Positions 1 through 9,235 of a DNA stretch of 64,000 nt are shown here, one piece after another. Numbering within the stretch: position 1 is the first letter of the stretch; every line of letters begins with the position of its first letter. The position numbers and the translations under genes were made by a program. A model generated the notes under the pieces. That model saw only the letters and a list, made by a program, of their open reading frames with translations, ran no database searches and had not been told where the DNA came from. The DNA comes from Caryophanales bacterium UBA7581 (lineage in GTDB: Bacteria > Bacillota_I > Bacilli_A > RFN20 > CAG-826), in the NCBI GenBank assembly GCA_002477825.1, contig DLKT01000060.1:17888-81887 (forward strand), read 5' to 3'.

Positions 1-899
1 TGTCCAGAACCAGATGCGGTTAATTTCTTTCCACTTGCATCTACATAAGGACCTGCAATATTTTTACTTCTTCCTACATAAACTCGATAGGTGGAATTGC
101 TAGATTCACAACATGTTCCTGCACTACCAAAGTAATAGTAATATTCACCTTCTTTGATAATGTAGCTACCTTCATAAGTTGAACCATCCCAACCACCTGG
201 ACGTCCTGCGATTAAAACTTTATTGTCATATTGATATTCGATACCGTTATATAAATCCATACCATCTTCGGTTAATTCTAAAAGATATAAACCTTGAAAG
301 GATCCAACAGCCATATAGACTCTTCCGTCATCATCAACAATAACTTGTGGATCAATACAGTTTTGAATTCCGATTTCATCTAAATCAAATAGTTTTCCGT
401 GATCTTCATATGGCCCATCAATATTTTCACTAGTAGCGTAACCAACACCACAGCATTTTCCCCAAGCACTTAAGGAATAATAATAAATCCAAGTATCTCC
501 AATCTTAATTACATCAGGTGCCCAAATACCAAAGCCAGCGCCAGATTCATTTGGATAGATATCTTTCCACCAACCTGGAATATCAATGATTTTAGGTGTA
601 ACTAATTCAAAATTACATCCGTCTTCACTTTTTAATAAAACACCACCCGTGGCAAATACATAAAGGTTGCCATCATCGCCTTTAACAATGGAAGGATCCG
701 CGATTCCGCCTTTATATTCGCTTCCAGTACTATAAGTTACCGCTACAGGATTTTGATAAACTTCATTATAATACTCTACTGGTGCTGTTGTTGTCGGTGC
801 AGTTGTTGGAACTTCTGTTGTTGGATGATTAGTTCCACAACTTACTAATAACGTTTCTAAACAAGCTAAAGTTCCGATTAATAATTTACTCTTTTTCAT
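1..899 (-). CDS. GH43 glycosidase lipoprotein, 3' end cut by window edge
   Basis: Partial gene: the N-terminal 299 residues are present and the rest lies left of the window. A signal peptide ends in the lipobox LVSC with Cys21, followed by a Thr/Pro-rich linker, so the enzyme is predicted to sit on the outer face of the membrane. The five-blade beta-propeller of GH43 is recognisable: ADPS (catalytic base Asp68), IWAPDV, NCIDPQ (Asp183, pKa modulator) and YEGSY (Glu243, general acid). This is the arabinanase/xylosidase clan; exact substrate cannot be read. It is the last gene seen in operon A. Its ATG overlaps the TGA of the preceding GH43 gene (ATGA at 896-899), suggesting translational coupling. 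It resembles the two GH43 lipoproteins at 34.9-37.3 kb. Confidence 0.88.
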   Translation of the reverse strand, partial: MKKSKLLIGTLACLETLLVSCGTNHPTTEVPTTAPTTTAPVEYYNEVYQNPVAVTYSTGSEYKGGIADPSIVKGDDGNLYVFATGGVLLKSEDGCNFELVTPKIIDIPGWWKDIYPNESGAGFGIWAPDVIKIGDTWIYYYSLSAWGKCCGVGYATSENIDGPYEDHGKLFDLDEIGIQNCIDPQVIVDDDGRVYMAVGSFQGLYLLELTEDGMDLYNGIEYQYDNKVLIAGRPGGWDGSTYEGSYIIKEGEYYYYFGSAGTCCESSNSTYRVYVGRSKNIAGPYVDASGKKLTASGSG

Positions 900-3019
900 C
901 TTGCGCCCTCCTTAATATCTAAGTTGATGAAATGATAATTTCTAAATATTCCACTTGCGTGGTTATTCATCATGCCCAGTTGTCCAGGCAAATGACGGAA
1001 AATATCTTCTGTCTCATAAACCATTTGTTCATTGAGATAGAATCGTAATTTCTTTTCTTCTTTACGAATTTTTAAAACAAAGGTATTTTCTTTGTTTTTT
1101 TTCTTTTTCCAAACGACTTTACTATGATCATAGTTTGCGTTAATGATTTGAAACTCATTTTGATTTAACACAAACATCCAGCCCATTAAAGAATAGGCAT
1201 TTTCGAATTCGTTTGTTTTTCCATAATGAGAAACGTCGCTCACTAAGCCAATAAATCTATCATTTTTTGTAGGATTTCCAACTAAAGTTACTTTGGCTTC
1301 CAATTCATAGTACAAATATTTTTCCTTTGTCAAAATTGCATTGCGATCATTTTCAAAATAAAAGCCATTTTCCATCGGTAGATATCGATATAAAATATCC
1401 GCGTGCTTTAGGAAACGGTCATGATGCAACATTGCCACTGGATAATCATGTTGTCGAATGAATAAAACTTCTTTTGTTGGTTTTATGTTTGAAAAAGAAA
1501 TTTTATGCTTTCCTTTTTTCAAAAATAAAGTAGTGATGTAATTCTTTCCTTTATGTAAAGAAATAGAATATTTTTGTTGATTGATTTGCAATTCAATTTC
1601 TTGTTCTTTTTCACTTGAAAGAAATACATCGTAATCTTGAGAAACATCCACTAATAAACTTGTTTCATAATGTTTTTTCTTTCTTATGGTATTTGCTAAG
1701 AAGAAATTTTCTTTCTTTATCGCTTCTTGATCACTGCTACCATAAGCATGGAAAGAATAAGCTAAATAGGATTCACTGAGTTGATTGTTGAAGAAACCAA
1801 TTTGACCTTCTACAATCTTTATTTTCTTTTTTAAAGTGACTTCCATATCGTCTAGATAAATAGTAATTCTTTCTTTTGCATATTGAATGCGAACTGAATG
1901 AAATACATCTAATCTGTATATTTTTTTTAGTTTTTGAGAAAAAAGAATTGTTTCTTTTTCATGATCTTTCGCTATGATATCGATATGATCTTCAAACATT
2001 TGAAGATATTGATATTGATTTTCATTCTCATAGGAAAGAATTAAGCGCACATCTTTTCCTAAGAAGTTATATTCACTAGAGAATCTTTGATTCGGCATTT
2101 TTTCTAATGAAAGATAATTTGAAGTTTGAATTCTTTTTTCAAAATAGGGACGTTCCCATTGAATATTTCTCTCAATAGAAACACCATTACATAACATTTG
2201 CCCATATGAATCAAACATCAAACGCGTAATATTCAAATATCGATTATGATTGGGCATCATATTATGATAAGCCAAATAATAACTATCTAAATTTGGACCT
2301 AGGAATGTCATTGAATGTCCTAGTCCATAGAATTGATCCAAAGTAGAAATTAGTAAAGTGTCCTGAAACTTTAAGCCATCTTTACATAATTTTTTTCCAC
2401 TTGAGTAATCAACGCGATAAGCATTACTTAAAAAATGTGTACCTGTATAAGTCAAATAATAAATTCCATAACGTTTTAATAAATAAGGACCTTCTGTCCA
2501 GTTTCCAATAGATGATTCATCGAAATTATAATAATCATCAAATAAATCGAAATCCGTTTTTTCTTTGCTTTCTTTAAAACGTTTGATTGTAATTCCTGAT
2601 TCACTTGCTCTTAAAAAATACTTTTCACCATCTGAATCTTTAAAGAAACTTCCATCAATAAGCTCTTGAATATTTCCGTGCCAAGGTTCATATGGTCCTT
2701 CTAAAGAAGTTGAACGATAAATGCGATGCCCATTTCCTGAAGGTGAACTTACGATATAGAAATAGCCATTATCATAAGTAAGCTCTGGAGCAAAAGCATG
2801 TTTTAAATATTCATCTTCTGCCACAACGCCATCTTCATGAACATATTCCCAATGAATTAAGTCAAAAGATTTTTGTAGCACAAGGCCTTTGTCTTTTGTA
2901 CAAAGCAAATAATAAAAGCCGTTATGTTTATAAATGAAAGGATCAGCGGCGCCTTTACTAACGCCGCCGTTTCCTTTTCGGTTCATAATATTTTTATAGA
3001 ATTGAATTCCCTTTTCCAT
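896..3019 (-). CDS. Cytoplasmic GH43-type glycosidase with C-terminal beta-sandwich domains
   Basis: 707 residues with no signal peptide, so a cytoplasmic enzyme acting on imported oligosaccharides. The N-terminal half (about 20-310) is a GH43 propeller: ADPF (Asp26), FAPEL, LIDGSF (Asp122) and TEGPYL (Glu176) are the three acidic catalytic positions. The remainder (about 310-700) looks like two or three beta-sandwich modules; the last, with RFIGLVSD, LGMMNNHASG and FRNYHF, resembles the LamG/DUF1080-like fold often appended to GH43 enzymes. Domain limits are judged by eye. It lies 2 nt downstream of the ATPase gene and overlaps the next lipoprotein by 4 nt, so it is an operon member. An arabinofuranosidase or xylosidase is most likely; substrate is inference. 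Confidence 0.85.
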   Translation of the reverse strand: MEKGIQFYKNIMNRKGNGGVSKGAADPFIYKHNGFYYLLCTKDKGLVLQKSFDLIHWEYVHEDGVVAEDEYLKHAFAPELTYDNGYFYIVSSPSGNGHRIYRSTSLEGPYEPWHGNIQELIDGSFFKDSDGEKYFLRASESGITIKRFKESKEKTDFDLFDDYYNFDESSIGNWTEGPYLLKRYGIYYLTYTGTHFLSNAYRVDYSSGKKLCKDGLKFQDTLLISTLDQFYGLGHSMTFLGPNLDSYYLAYHNMMPNHNRYLNITRLMFDSYGQMLCNGVSIERNIQWERPYFEKRIQTSNYLSLEKMPNQRFSSEYNFLGKDVRLILSYENENQYQYLQMFEDHIDIIAKDHEKETILFSQKLKKIYRLDVFHSVRIQYAKERITIYLDDMEVTLKKKIKIVEGQIGFFNNQLSESYLAYSFHAYGSSDQEAIKKENFFLANTIRKKKHYETSLLVDVSQDYDVFLSSEKEQEIELQINQQKYSISLHKGKNYITTLFLKKGKHKISFSNIKPTKEVLFIRQHDYPVAMLHHDRFLKHADILYRYLPMENGFYFENDRNAILTKEKYLYYELEAKVTLVGNPTKNDRFIGLVSDVSHYGKTNEFENAYSLMGWMFVLNQNEFQIINANYDHSKVVWKKKKNKENTFVLKIRKEEKKLRFYLNEQMVYETEDIFRHLPGQLGMMNNHASGIFRNYHFINLDIKEGAR

Positions 3020-3021
3020 AA

Positions 3022-5421
3022 TTACTTAATGGTATCTCCACTACCGATATCAAAAACAAGCACTTTTTCACCATTGAAGGTTAATTGAATTTCGGTGTGT
3101 GGTTTCACTAGAGTTCCCGTAGCAATCTTGGCGATTAAATCCATTCCATGCCATGGAGTGTGAACGAGTAATTCACTACCCATTAATTCAACAACGCCGG
3201 TTTCAACTGTGAAAGCCTTGGTCTTTTTAGGATTTGTGTATTCTTCATCAAGATGAATGTGCTCTGGACGAATACCCATTTTGACTGGATGAACACCCGT
3301 TAAAGCTTGTTCAAATTGATGATAAAGATTTAACGCAACATCATAAAGATTGTTGATAAAGGCAATATTGACAGAATTGAGGTTGACTTTAATTCCCTTT
3401 GATTTGTCTTTACCCTTTTTCTTTTGATAATAAAGCGTTTCTTCTTGTTTTTCTTCTTGTTCAGAGAATGCTTGTGCATTGTGAAGTTTTCCAATATCCT
3501 CTGAAGCAATCTTTTCGAAGGTTAAAAGTTCGCGGCGAACTTGAGGCATCCATTCATTTTTAATGTTTTTAGAAAGAACTTTTTCACCATTAATCGCAGT
3601 TAATGCACGAATAATTGGCTCAGCTCCTTTATCAACATTTTCTTCTGTTAAATGAATTGCTTGTTGAATTGCTTGTTGATAAGCTAAGAAGGTTTTTTGT
3701 GAATTATCTCCTGAGTAACTAGCAAGTTCTTGATTAGCTTTACTTAGATATGCGGTTAGAATATTGCATGCATTAATGCCATATTCATCTTCAATCGTTT
3801 TCGTTACTTCAAGAATTTCTTCCATCTTCTTAATGTTATTAATCTTCTTAACATATTCTAAATCATGTTTTAATGCATCTTTTGAATCCGTAATGAATGG
3901 CAATAAAAGAGCACTCATTTGATCGGTATAATTGGATGGAACACGTTTTAAATCATCCAATAATTTACGGATAGTTTTTTCAAAATGGTCCATTTCAAAG
4001 AAGTCATTCGTGTGGAATACTCCGTCTAAAATCTTTAAAGCATGCATTTTCTTGAAATCTGGTAAAGAAAGCATTCTTTCCATATCAGCAAGTTTTTCTT
4101 GATAGAAGCGATCGTGTTTTTCTACAAATTCTTTTCCTAATTTGATTTGATATCCATTAGGTAACACTAATGTACCTTTCTTATAGGTAGCTTTAATAAT
4201 ATTCATTGCTGGCGAACCAATGAAAGTGGCAACGAAAATATTTTTTGGATGAGAATAGATTTCTTGTGGTTCACCTATTTGTTGTACCCAACCCTTGGAC
4301 ATAACTGCAATTTTGGTTGCCATAGTCATAGCTTCGGTTTGGTCGTGCGTAACATAAATGGTTGTTGCACCAATTTGTTCATGAATACGAACAATTTCAC
4401 TACGCATTTGTACTCTTAACTTAGCGTCCAAGTTACTTAAAGGTTCGTCCATTAAGAATAATTTTGCGTTTCTAACGATAGCTCTTCCTAAAGCAACACG
4501 TTGCATTTGTCCACCTGATAATTCCTTAGGACGACGATCTAAATAAGGTCCTAAATCCAAAATGCGAGCAGCTTCAAATACTTTATTACGAATTTCTTCG
4601 CTAGTTAATCTTTCTTCTTGGTAAATAAGATTTCCATTTTCATCAAGATAACGGTATTCATCATCTAATTTAAAGCCTTCCGCAAGCATACGTTCATTTT
4701 CTTGAGCGATTGCTTGTAGAGCGTCGTTTTTAATTTTTTCTTTTAGAGTAATTCCACCCTCTAAAAGAGTATCAAAAGATGATTCATTAACAATCGGATA
4801 TTTTAAAATAATATCCGATGCTTTATCACAAATATGTAAACGAGTGCTTACATAGCCCCTGCGTGTCGTGTAATTTAAGTTTTTATCTTTTGCATCAACG
4901 ATTGCAGCGGCAATTTCGTGTGGATTTTCCATCAAACGTAATACTTCATTCCATGCAACTAAAGTCACATTTCTTTTTGGTTTACGATATTTACGCACAC
5001 GAAGTGGGAAAGCAATGTTATCATATACTGTCATTTGAGGATATAATGCATAGCTTTGGAAAACCATGGAGATGTCACGGTCTTTACTTGGAAGGTAGTT
5101 GGATAAAATTTTATTAATATAAAGATAACCACTTGTAATGTCTTCTAAGCCCGCAATCATTCTTAACGTTGTCGATTTTCCACATCCAGATGGTCCAACT
5201 AAAACAATAAAATCATGTTCTTTAATATCAATATTAAAATCATAAACTGCTTGGATTCCATTCGGATAAATTTTGTTAATATCTTTTAGGGTGACAAAGG
5301 CTTCGACATCGCCATTACTCACAAGGTTACCATGCTCTTTAAGTATTTTTTTGGCGTCTTTTTCTGGAACAACTGTGCTTCCATCAATTGGCTCATAGCC
5401 TACTTTTTCTTCTTTTTCCAT
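3022..5421 (-). CDS. Sugar ABC transporter ATPase, MsmK/UgpC type, with two long insertions
   Basis: ATPase that powers the two permeases of operon A. The canonical nucleotide-binding domain is intact: Walker A GPSGCGKST (76-84), Q-loop VFQSYALYP, signature LSGGQ (301-305), Walker B LFLMDE (321-326), switch His359 in VTHDQ. The C-terminal regulatory (TOBE) domain resumes at HPVKMGIRPEHI (about 711-722). At 799 residues it is about twice the usual 370. One insertion of about 130 residues sits between the Q-loop and the signature (about 146-275). Another of about 275 residues, largely helical and charged, splits the TOBE region (about 430-705). The reading frame is continuous and all motifs are kept, so these are not frameshift artefacts. 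The second sugar ATPase in this window has shorter insertions at the same two places. Confidence 0.93.
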   Translation of the reverse strand: MEKEEKVGYEPIDGSTVVPEKDAKKILKEHGNLVSNGDVEAFVTLKDINKIYPNGIQAVYDFNIDIKEHDFIVLVGPSGCGKSTTLRMIAGLEDITSGYLYINKILSNYLPSKDRDISMVFQSYALYPQMTVYDNIAFPLRVRKYRKPKRNVTLVAWNEVLRLMENPHEIAAAIVDAKDKNLNYTTRRGYVSTRLHICDKASDIILKYPIVNESSFDTLLEGGITLKEKIKNDALQAIAQENERMLAEGFKLDDEYRYLDENGNLIYQEERLTSEEIRNKVFEAARILDLGPYLDRRPKELSGGQMQRVALGRAIVRNAKLFLMDEPLSNLDAKLRVQMRSEIVRIHEQIGATTIYVTHDQTEAMTMATKIAVMSKGWVQQIGEPQEIYSHPKNIFVATFIGSPAMNIIKATYKKGTLVLPNGYQIKLGKEFVEKHDRFYQEKLADMERMLSLPDFKKMHALKILDGVFHTNDFFEMDHFEKTIRKLLDDLKRVPSNYTDQMSALLLPFITDSKDALKHDLEYVKKINNIKKMEEILEVTKTIEDEYGINACNILTAYLSKANQELASYSGDNSQKTFLAYQQAIQQAIHLTEENVDKGAEPIIRALTAINGEKVLSKNIKNEWMPQVRRELLTFEKIASEDIGKLHNAQAFSEQEEKQEETLYYQKKKGKDKSKGIKVNLNSVNIAFINNLYDVALNLYHQFEQALTGVHPVKMGIRPEHIHLDEEYTNPKKTKAFTVETGVVELMGSELLVHTPWHGMDLIAKIATGTLVKPHTEIQLTFNGEKVLVFDIGSGDTIK

Positions 5422-5433
5422 TTTGTTTCCTCC

Positions 5434-7215
5434 TTATCTACTTTCCTTTTTATAACCATTAACTTCTAAACTATCATTCATCTCTTTAATTATAGATGGA
5501 TCTATTTTGAACTTTCGATCAAAAGTCATTAAACCATTGACCTCTTGTTCTACGTCTGTTAGTTGCGTATAGCAGATTCCTTGTAAGCAACTTGATTTTT
5601 GAATAGCTGCATAAATTCTTCTTAAATCCGCCTCATATTCTTCTTCACTGCTGCTTGTGGTATATCCCCAAGCTTTTCCACCAGTATCTTTTTTGAAGGC
5701 CACTCCGCCAAATTCAGAAAGAATAATGGGTTGTCCTTCATCTTTGAAACCTGGATTAATAATGAAGCGATTAATCATTTCAAATTTTGTAATCTCTTCT
5801 CTTGAAGATAAATCTCTAATAAAGCGAAGATATTTTTCTTTTTCTTCTTTTCCACCATGTCCATAATTATGAACTGTTATTAAATCCGTTTTGCAATGTT
5901 CCCAGCCATCATTTGAAACCACTAAACGTGAAGAGTCTAATGAATGAATTGAATAATAAAGTGACATTGCAAAGGCTTGAATTTCTTTATCATAAGGAAT
6001 GCCTTCAACACCCCAAGATTCATTTAATGGCGTGTAACAAATAATAGAAGGATGATTGTAGTTATTTTTCACAATATCGATCCATTCATTGAGCATACGT
6101 CTTTGACTGTAGGAATTGAATCCATAATTGGATGCACATTCTTGCCAAATTAAGAATCCTTTCTTATCGCATAAATATAAGAAATAAGGATCTTCTGTTT
6201 TTTGATGAATTCGGCATCCATTAAATCCCATTTTCATCATATAATCAATGTCATTTTCCATGTCTTGAATGGTTGGTGCCGTTAAAACACCTCGTGGATA
6301 ATAACCTTGATTTAATACAAGTTTTTGATAAATGGGCTCATTGTTTAAAAGTACATAACCATCTTTTGTTATTACTTCTCGAATTCCTAAATAAGAGCGA
6401 ACTTCATCTTTTAATTCATTTTTTTCATCATATAAACGAATCTTTAAACCAAAGAGGAAAGGATTCGCTAAAGTCCAAATTCGATCATTGACAAAGTCAT
6501 TGGGTAAATGGAAGGTATAAATAGCCTTCTTCCCTTGTAATTCAAATCGATATGCTTTCTCTGAGCCTTGATCACGGACAATGAATTCAACAGCGCCGCA
6601 ATCTGTAGTGGTTTCTAAATCAATAGAAACTTGATATTTATCTAATTTCGTTTGAATGTAGAAATCATCGATATGTTTTTCATTAACCACTTGTAACCAA
6701 ACTGGTTTATAAATACCTGTTGTTCTTGTATACCAAATTGCATGTCCTAAAGGTTCCCAATCTTGTTTACCTCTAGGGATAGAACGATCCTTTGATGGAT
6801 CAAAACAATAAACAACAATATCATTTTCTTTTTTTAGATATTTTGTGATATCCACTTTAAAGCTACCATTAGAGCCATAATGTGACTTAACAAAACATCC
6901 ATTTACATAAACTTCACAAAAATAGTCAACACCTTCAAAATGAAGAATTAATCTTTCGTCTTTCTTTAAAGCAATCGATGAAAGATGCTTATGATACCAA
7001 ACATGGTCATGATATGTAACATCATGTATACCACTTAATTCAGTTTCAAAAGAGAAAGGTACCTCAATTTTCTTGCTAAATTCATGGTGATTGAACCATT
7101 TTTGCTTATGACCTATATTTTGATCGTCAAAATCAAAATCCCATGTATCACAAAGAGAGATAAAGGAATCTCGAACAAAATCAGGCCTTGGATATTCATT
7201 TCTCATTTTATTCAC
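5434..7215 (-). CDS. Glycoside hydrolase family 2 (beta-galactosidase/glucuronidase-like)
   Basis: 593 residues, no signal peptide, therefore a cytoplasmic exo-glycosidase for imported oligosaccharides. The GH2 layout is visible: jelly-roll sugar-binding domain (about 15-180, ending GIYKPVWLQ), immunoglobulin-like domain (about 180-280) and TIM barrel (about 285-590). Catalytic residues are present: general acid Glu399 in TPLNESWGV and nucleophile Glu501 in ILSEFGG. The substrate motifs NGCRIHQKTEDP and WQECAS fit short GH2 enzymes of the galactosidase/mannosidase/arabinosidase range; specificity cannot be fixed. It lies directly downstream of the permease gene (1 nt) and 12 nt upstream of the ATPase gene. 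Confidence 0.9.
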   Translation of the reverse strand: MNKMRNEYPRPDFVRDSFISLCDTWDFDFDDQNIGHKQKWFNHHEFSKKIEVPFSFETELSGIHDVTYHDHVWYHKHLSSIALKKDERLILHFEGVDYFCEVYVNGCFVKSHYGSNGSFKVDITKYLKKENDIVVYCFDPSKDRSIPRGKQDWEPLGHAIWYTRTTGIYKPVWLQVVNEKHIDDFYIQTKLDKYQVSIDLETTTDCGAVEFIVRDQGSEKAYRFELQGKKAIYTFHLPNDFVNDRIWTLANPFLFGLKIRLYDEKNELKDEVRSYLGIREVITKDGYVLLNNEPIYQKLVLNQGYYPRGVLTAPTIQDMENDIDYMMKMGFNGCRIHQKTEDPYFLYLCDKKGFLIWQECASNYGFNSYSQRRMLNEWIDIVKNNYNHPSIICYTPLNESWGVEGIPYDKEIQAFAMSLYYSIHSLDSSRLVVSNDGWEHCKTDLITVHNYGHGGKEEKEKYLRFIRDLSSREEITKFEMINRFIINPGFKDEGQPIILSEFGGVAFKKDTGGKAWGYTTSSSEEEYEADLRRIYAAIQKSSCLQGICYTQLTDVEQEVNGLMTFDRKFKIDPSIIKEMNDSLEVNGYKKESR

Positions 7216-8166
7216 CTAGCGCTTAATACCCGCGCCCGCCATGCCTTCAATAATTTTGTTTTGGGCAATAATATAAACAATCAATACTGGAACCAAACAG
7301 ATAACACCACCCGCTAAAGCGGTGCCGACTAAGCTTGCACTTTTTGAGTTGTTAATAATATAGGCCATACCTACTTGTAAAGTCCAACGCTTGCCATCCA
7401 TTGTTCCATATAACATTTGTGGCCAAATTAAGTCGTTCCAGCCACCCATAAAGCCAAATAAGCCTTGTACGAATAAAGCTGTTTTTCCTAATGGAAGAAC
7501 AATCTTTCTAAAGATTTTTAGATTACTATATCCATCCATTTTAGCGGATTCAACTAAATCCTTAGGTACGGCTTCAAAGAATGTCTTAATTAAATACATA
7601 CCGTAAACGCCACCTAAACCTGGAATAATTAAAGCGAGAACGCCCACTTTATGTAGTTTCATTCCAAATACGATACTTTGGTTACCAACTGCAGTTGCTG
7701 CACCTGGAATAACCATGGTAGCAATCAAAATGCCAAAGATAACATTGCGATAACGGAAATCTAAGAATACAAATGCGTACGCTGCTAAAGAAGCAACAAC
7801 TAAATATAATAATGTTCCCCCAATAGCGCTAAAGCAAGTATTCAAAAACCAACGTCCAATTTGATAATCTTGTGTTTTGTTATGAATAATGCCGTCAGGA
7901 AATACATTTGTTAATAAGATTTTGTAGTTCTCTAGTGTATAGCCACTATGAGGTCTAAATAATTCTTTAGGATATGCCATAGCATCTTGGAATCCTCTTA
8001 ATGATCCAAAAAACATAATTAAGAAGGGTGATATCCAAATGATGCAAAATATGGTTAAGAAAGCGAAAGAAAGAATCTTTCCCCAATTCATTTTCTTGTG
8101 CTCGCCCATGGCTTTCTTTTTTTCGAAGCCGATGTATTGTTCGATGGTTATCTTGCTTTTGTCCAT
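7216..8166 (-). CDS. Sugar ABC transporter permease, MalG/AraQ type
   Basis: Inner permease subunit of the operon A importer, 316 residues with a cytoplasmic lead of about 28 residues and six predicted transmembrane helices. The EAA loop that docks on the ATPase is intact: ESAKMDGYSNLKIFRKIVLP, followed by GKTAL. The C-terminus GMAGAGIKR is typical of MalG-family permeases. The start codon lies 18 nt inside the upstream permease gene and is preceded by GGAGGCG, so the overlap is real and implies coupled translation with its partner. Substrate class CUT1 (oligosaccharides) follows from family and neighbours. Confidence 0.94.
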   Translation of the reverse strand: MDKSKITIEQYIGFEKKKAMGEHKKMNWGKILSFAFLTIFCIIWISPFLIMFFGSLRGFQDAMAYPKELFRPHSGYTLENYKILLTNVFPDGIIHNKTQDYQIGRWFLNTCFSAIGGTLLYLVVASLAAYAFVFLDFRYRNVIFGILIATMVIPGAATAVGNQSIVFGMKLHKVGVLALIIPGLGGVYGMYLIKTFFEAVPKDLVESAKMDGYSNLKIFRKIVLPLGKTALFVQGLFGFMGGWNDLIWPQMLYGTMDGKRWTLQVGMAYIINNSKSASLVGTALAGGVICLVPVLIVYIIAQNKIIEGMAGAGIKR

Positions 8167-9215
8167 TTTTCATACGCCTCCGAAATCTTTGTGCCAGTTT
8201 TCTTCTCTCTTGTGCAGTACATTTGAATACCAGAAATAAGACCTACAAAGAGAGCAAAAATAATACTTGCTGCGGCTGCTAAGCCATAGAATTTTTCTTT
8301 AAAGTTTGGGTTATTCGCAACAATATCCTGAATGAAGTAAATGACTGTAGAAACTTTTCCACCGCCAGGGACTGATGCGAGTTTCGTAAATTTTGGATAT
8401 CCTGCAGTTAAAACAAAGTTCTGTCCATATAAACCTAAGTAACCAATAATAGTTGTAAATAAGCAAAGGACTAATTGTCCTTTAATTCCTGGAATAGTAA
8501 CGCTTTTTGTTCTTTGCCATTTAGAGCATCCATCAATTGAACAAGCTTCGTATAAATTCTTAGGAACATTTTGTAAACCTGCGCTTAAAATGATGAAGTT
8601 ACCACCCCATCCGCCCCATAAGCACATGAGGAAAATAGGAATCCAAGCGTATGCGACATCAAATGTGGTTTTTCCGATTTTAAAAGTAAACCAAGAATCA
8701 ACAAACCACTGTATGTCAATATTGAACATCTGAGCAAATAAGCCCGCTTGTGTTTTAGGTAAAAAGAATAAGGTAAAAATTGTACCAGCCGCTGTTAAAG
8801 GAACAATAGATGGCATATAAATCAATGCTCTAAAGACTTTATATCCTGGCGGTTTTAAATTAACAAGAATAGCTAATCCTAAAGGTAATAAAACCGCGAT
8901 AGGCACCATGATTAAAGCGAATACAAAAGTATGCAAAAATGAGCGCCAAAAGGCTTCAAATATTAATTTATTATAGCCTCTAACAAACAATATGCGATAC
9001 CATCTAAAAGCGTTGAATGTTGCCTTCTCTGGAACCGAATAATTAAAGTTTGTCAAGGAAATATAAATTCCATAAAATAAAGGTAAAACGAAGAATACAA
9101 TAAACGCTAACATGAATGGAAGAAGGAAAAGTATGGTGACACCATACTTTTTCAACGCTCCAATTCTTCTTGACCGTCTTTTAGCATATTCTTCTAAAAC
9201 GACAGTTTTCTCCAT
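8148..9215 (-). CDS. Sugar ABC transporter permease, MalF/UgpA type
   Basis: Second permease of the operon A importer, 355 residues. The first helix (about 25-50, FLLPFMLAFIVFFVLPLFYG) is followed by a periplasm-facing loop and five more helices. The EAA loop is EACSIDGCSKWQRTKSVTIP. It pairs with the MalG-type permease whose start overlaps its 3' end, and follows the binding protein gene by 20 nt. The Cys in DGCS is shared with the equivalent permease in operon B, suggesting the two importers are paralogous. Confidence 0.94.
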   Translation of the reverse strand: MEKTVVLEEYAKRRSRRIGALKKYGVTILFLLPFMLAFIVFFVLPLFYGIYISLTNFNYSVPEKATFNAFRWYRILFVRGYNKLIFEAFWRSFLHTFVFALIMVPIAVLLPLGLAILVNLKPPGYKVFRALIYMPSIVPLTAAGTIFTLFFLPKTQAGLFAQMFNIDIQWFVDSWFTFKIGKTTFDVAYAWIPIFLMCLWGGWGGNFIILSAGLQNVPKNLYEACSIDGCSKWQRTKSVTIPGIKGQLVLCLFTTIIGYLGLYGQNFVLTAGYPKFTKLASVPGGGKVSTVIYFIQDIVANNPNFKEKFYGLAAAASIIFALFVGLISGIQMYCTREKKTGTKISEAYEKWTKAR

Positions 9216-9235
9216 TTTTAAATTCCTTTTTCTTT

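Noticed and set aside
896..899. Mycoplasma-type code with TGA as Trp
   Set aside because: TGA ends genes at conserved positions (896-898, 15126-15128, 56294-56296) and Trp residues are encoded by TGG.
4818..5117. 99-codon plus-strand frame inside the ATPase gene
   Set aside because: It is antisense to the conserved ATPase domain and has no ribosome binding site; similar reverse-strand frames inside the lipoprotein genes were dropped for the same reason.
3022..5421. Frameshift or fusion explanation for the 799-residue ATPase
   Set aside because: All motifs lie in one frame in the usual order, and a second ATPase has insertions at the same two places.
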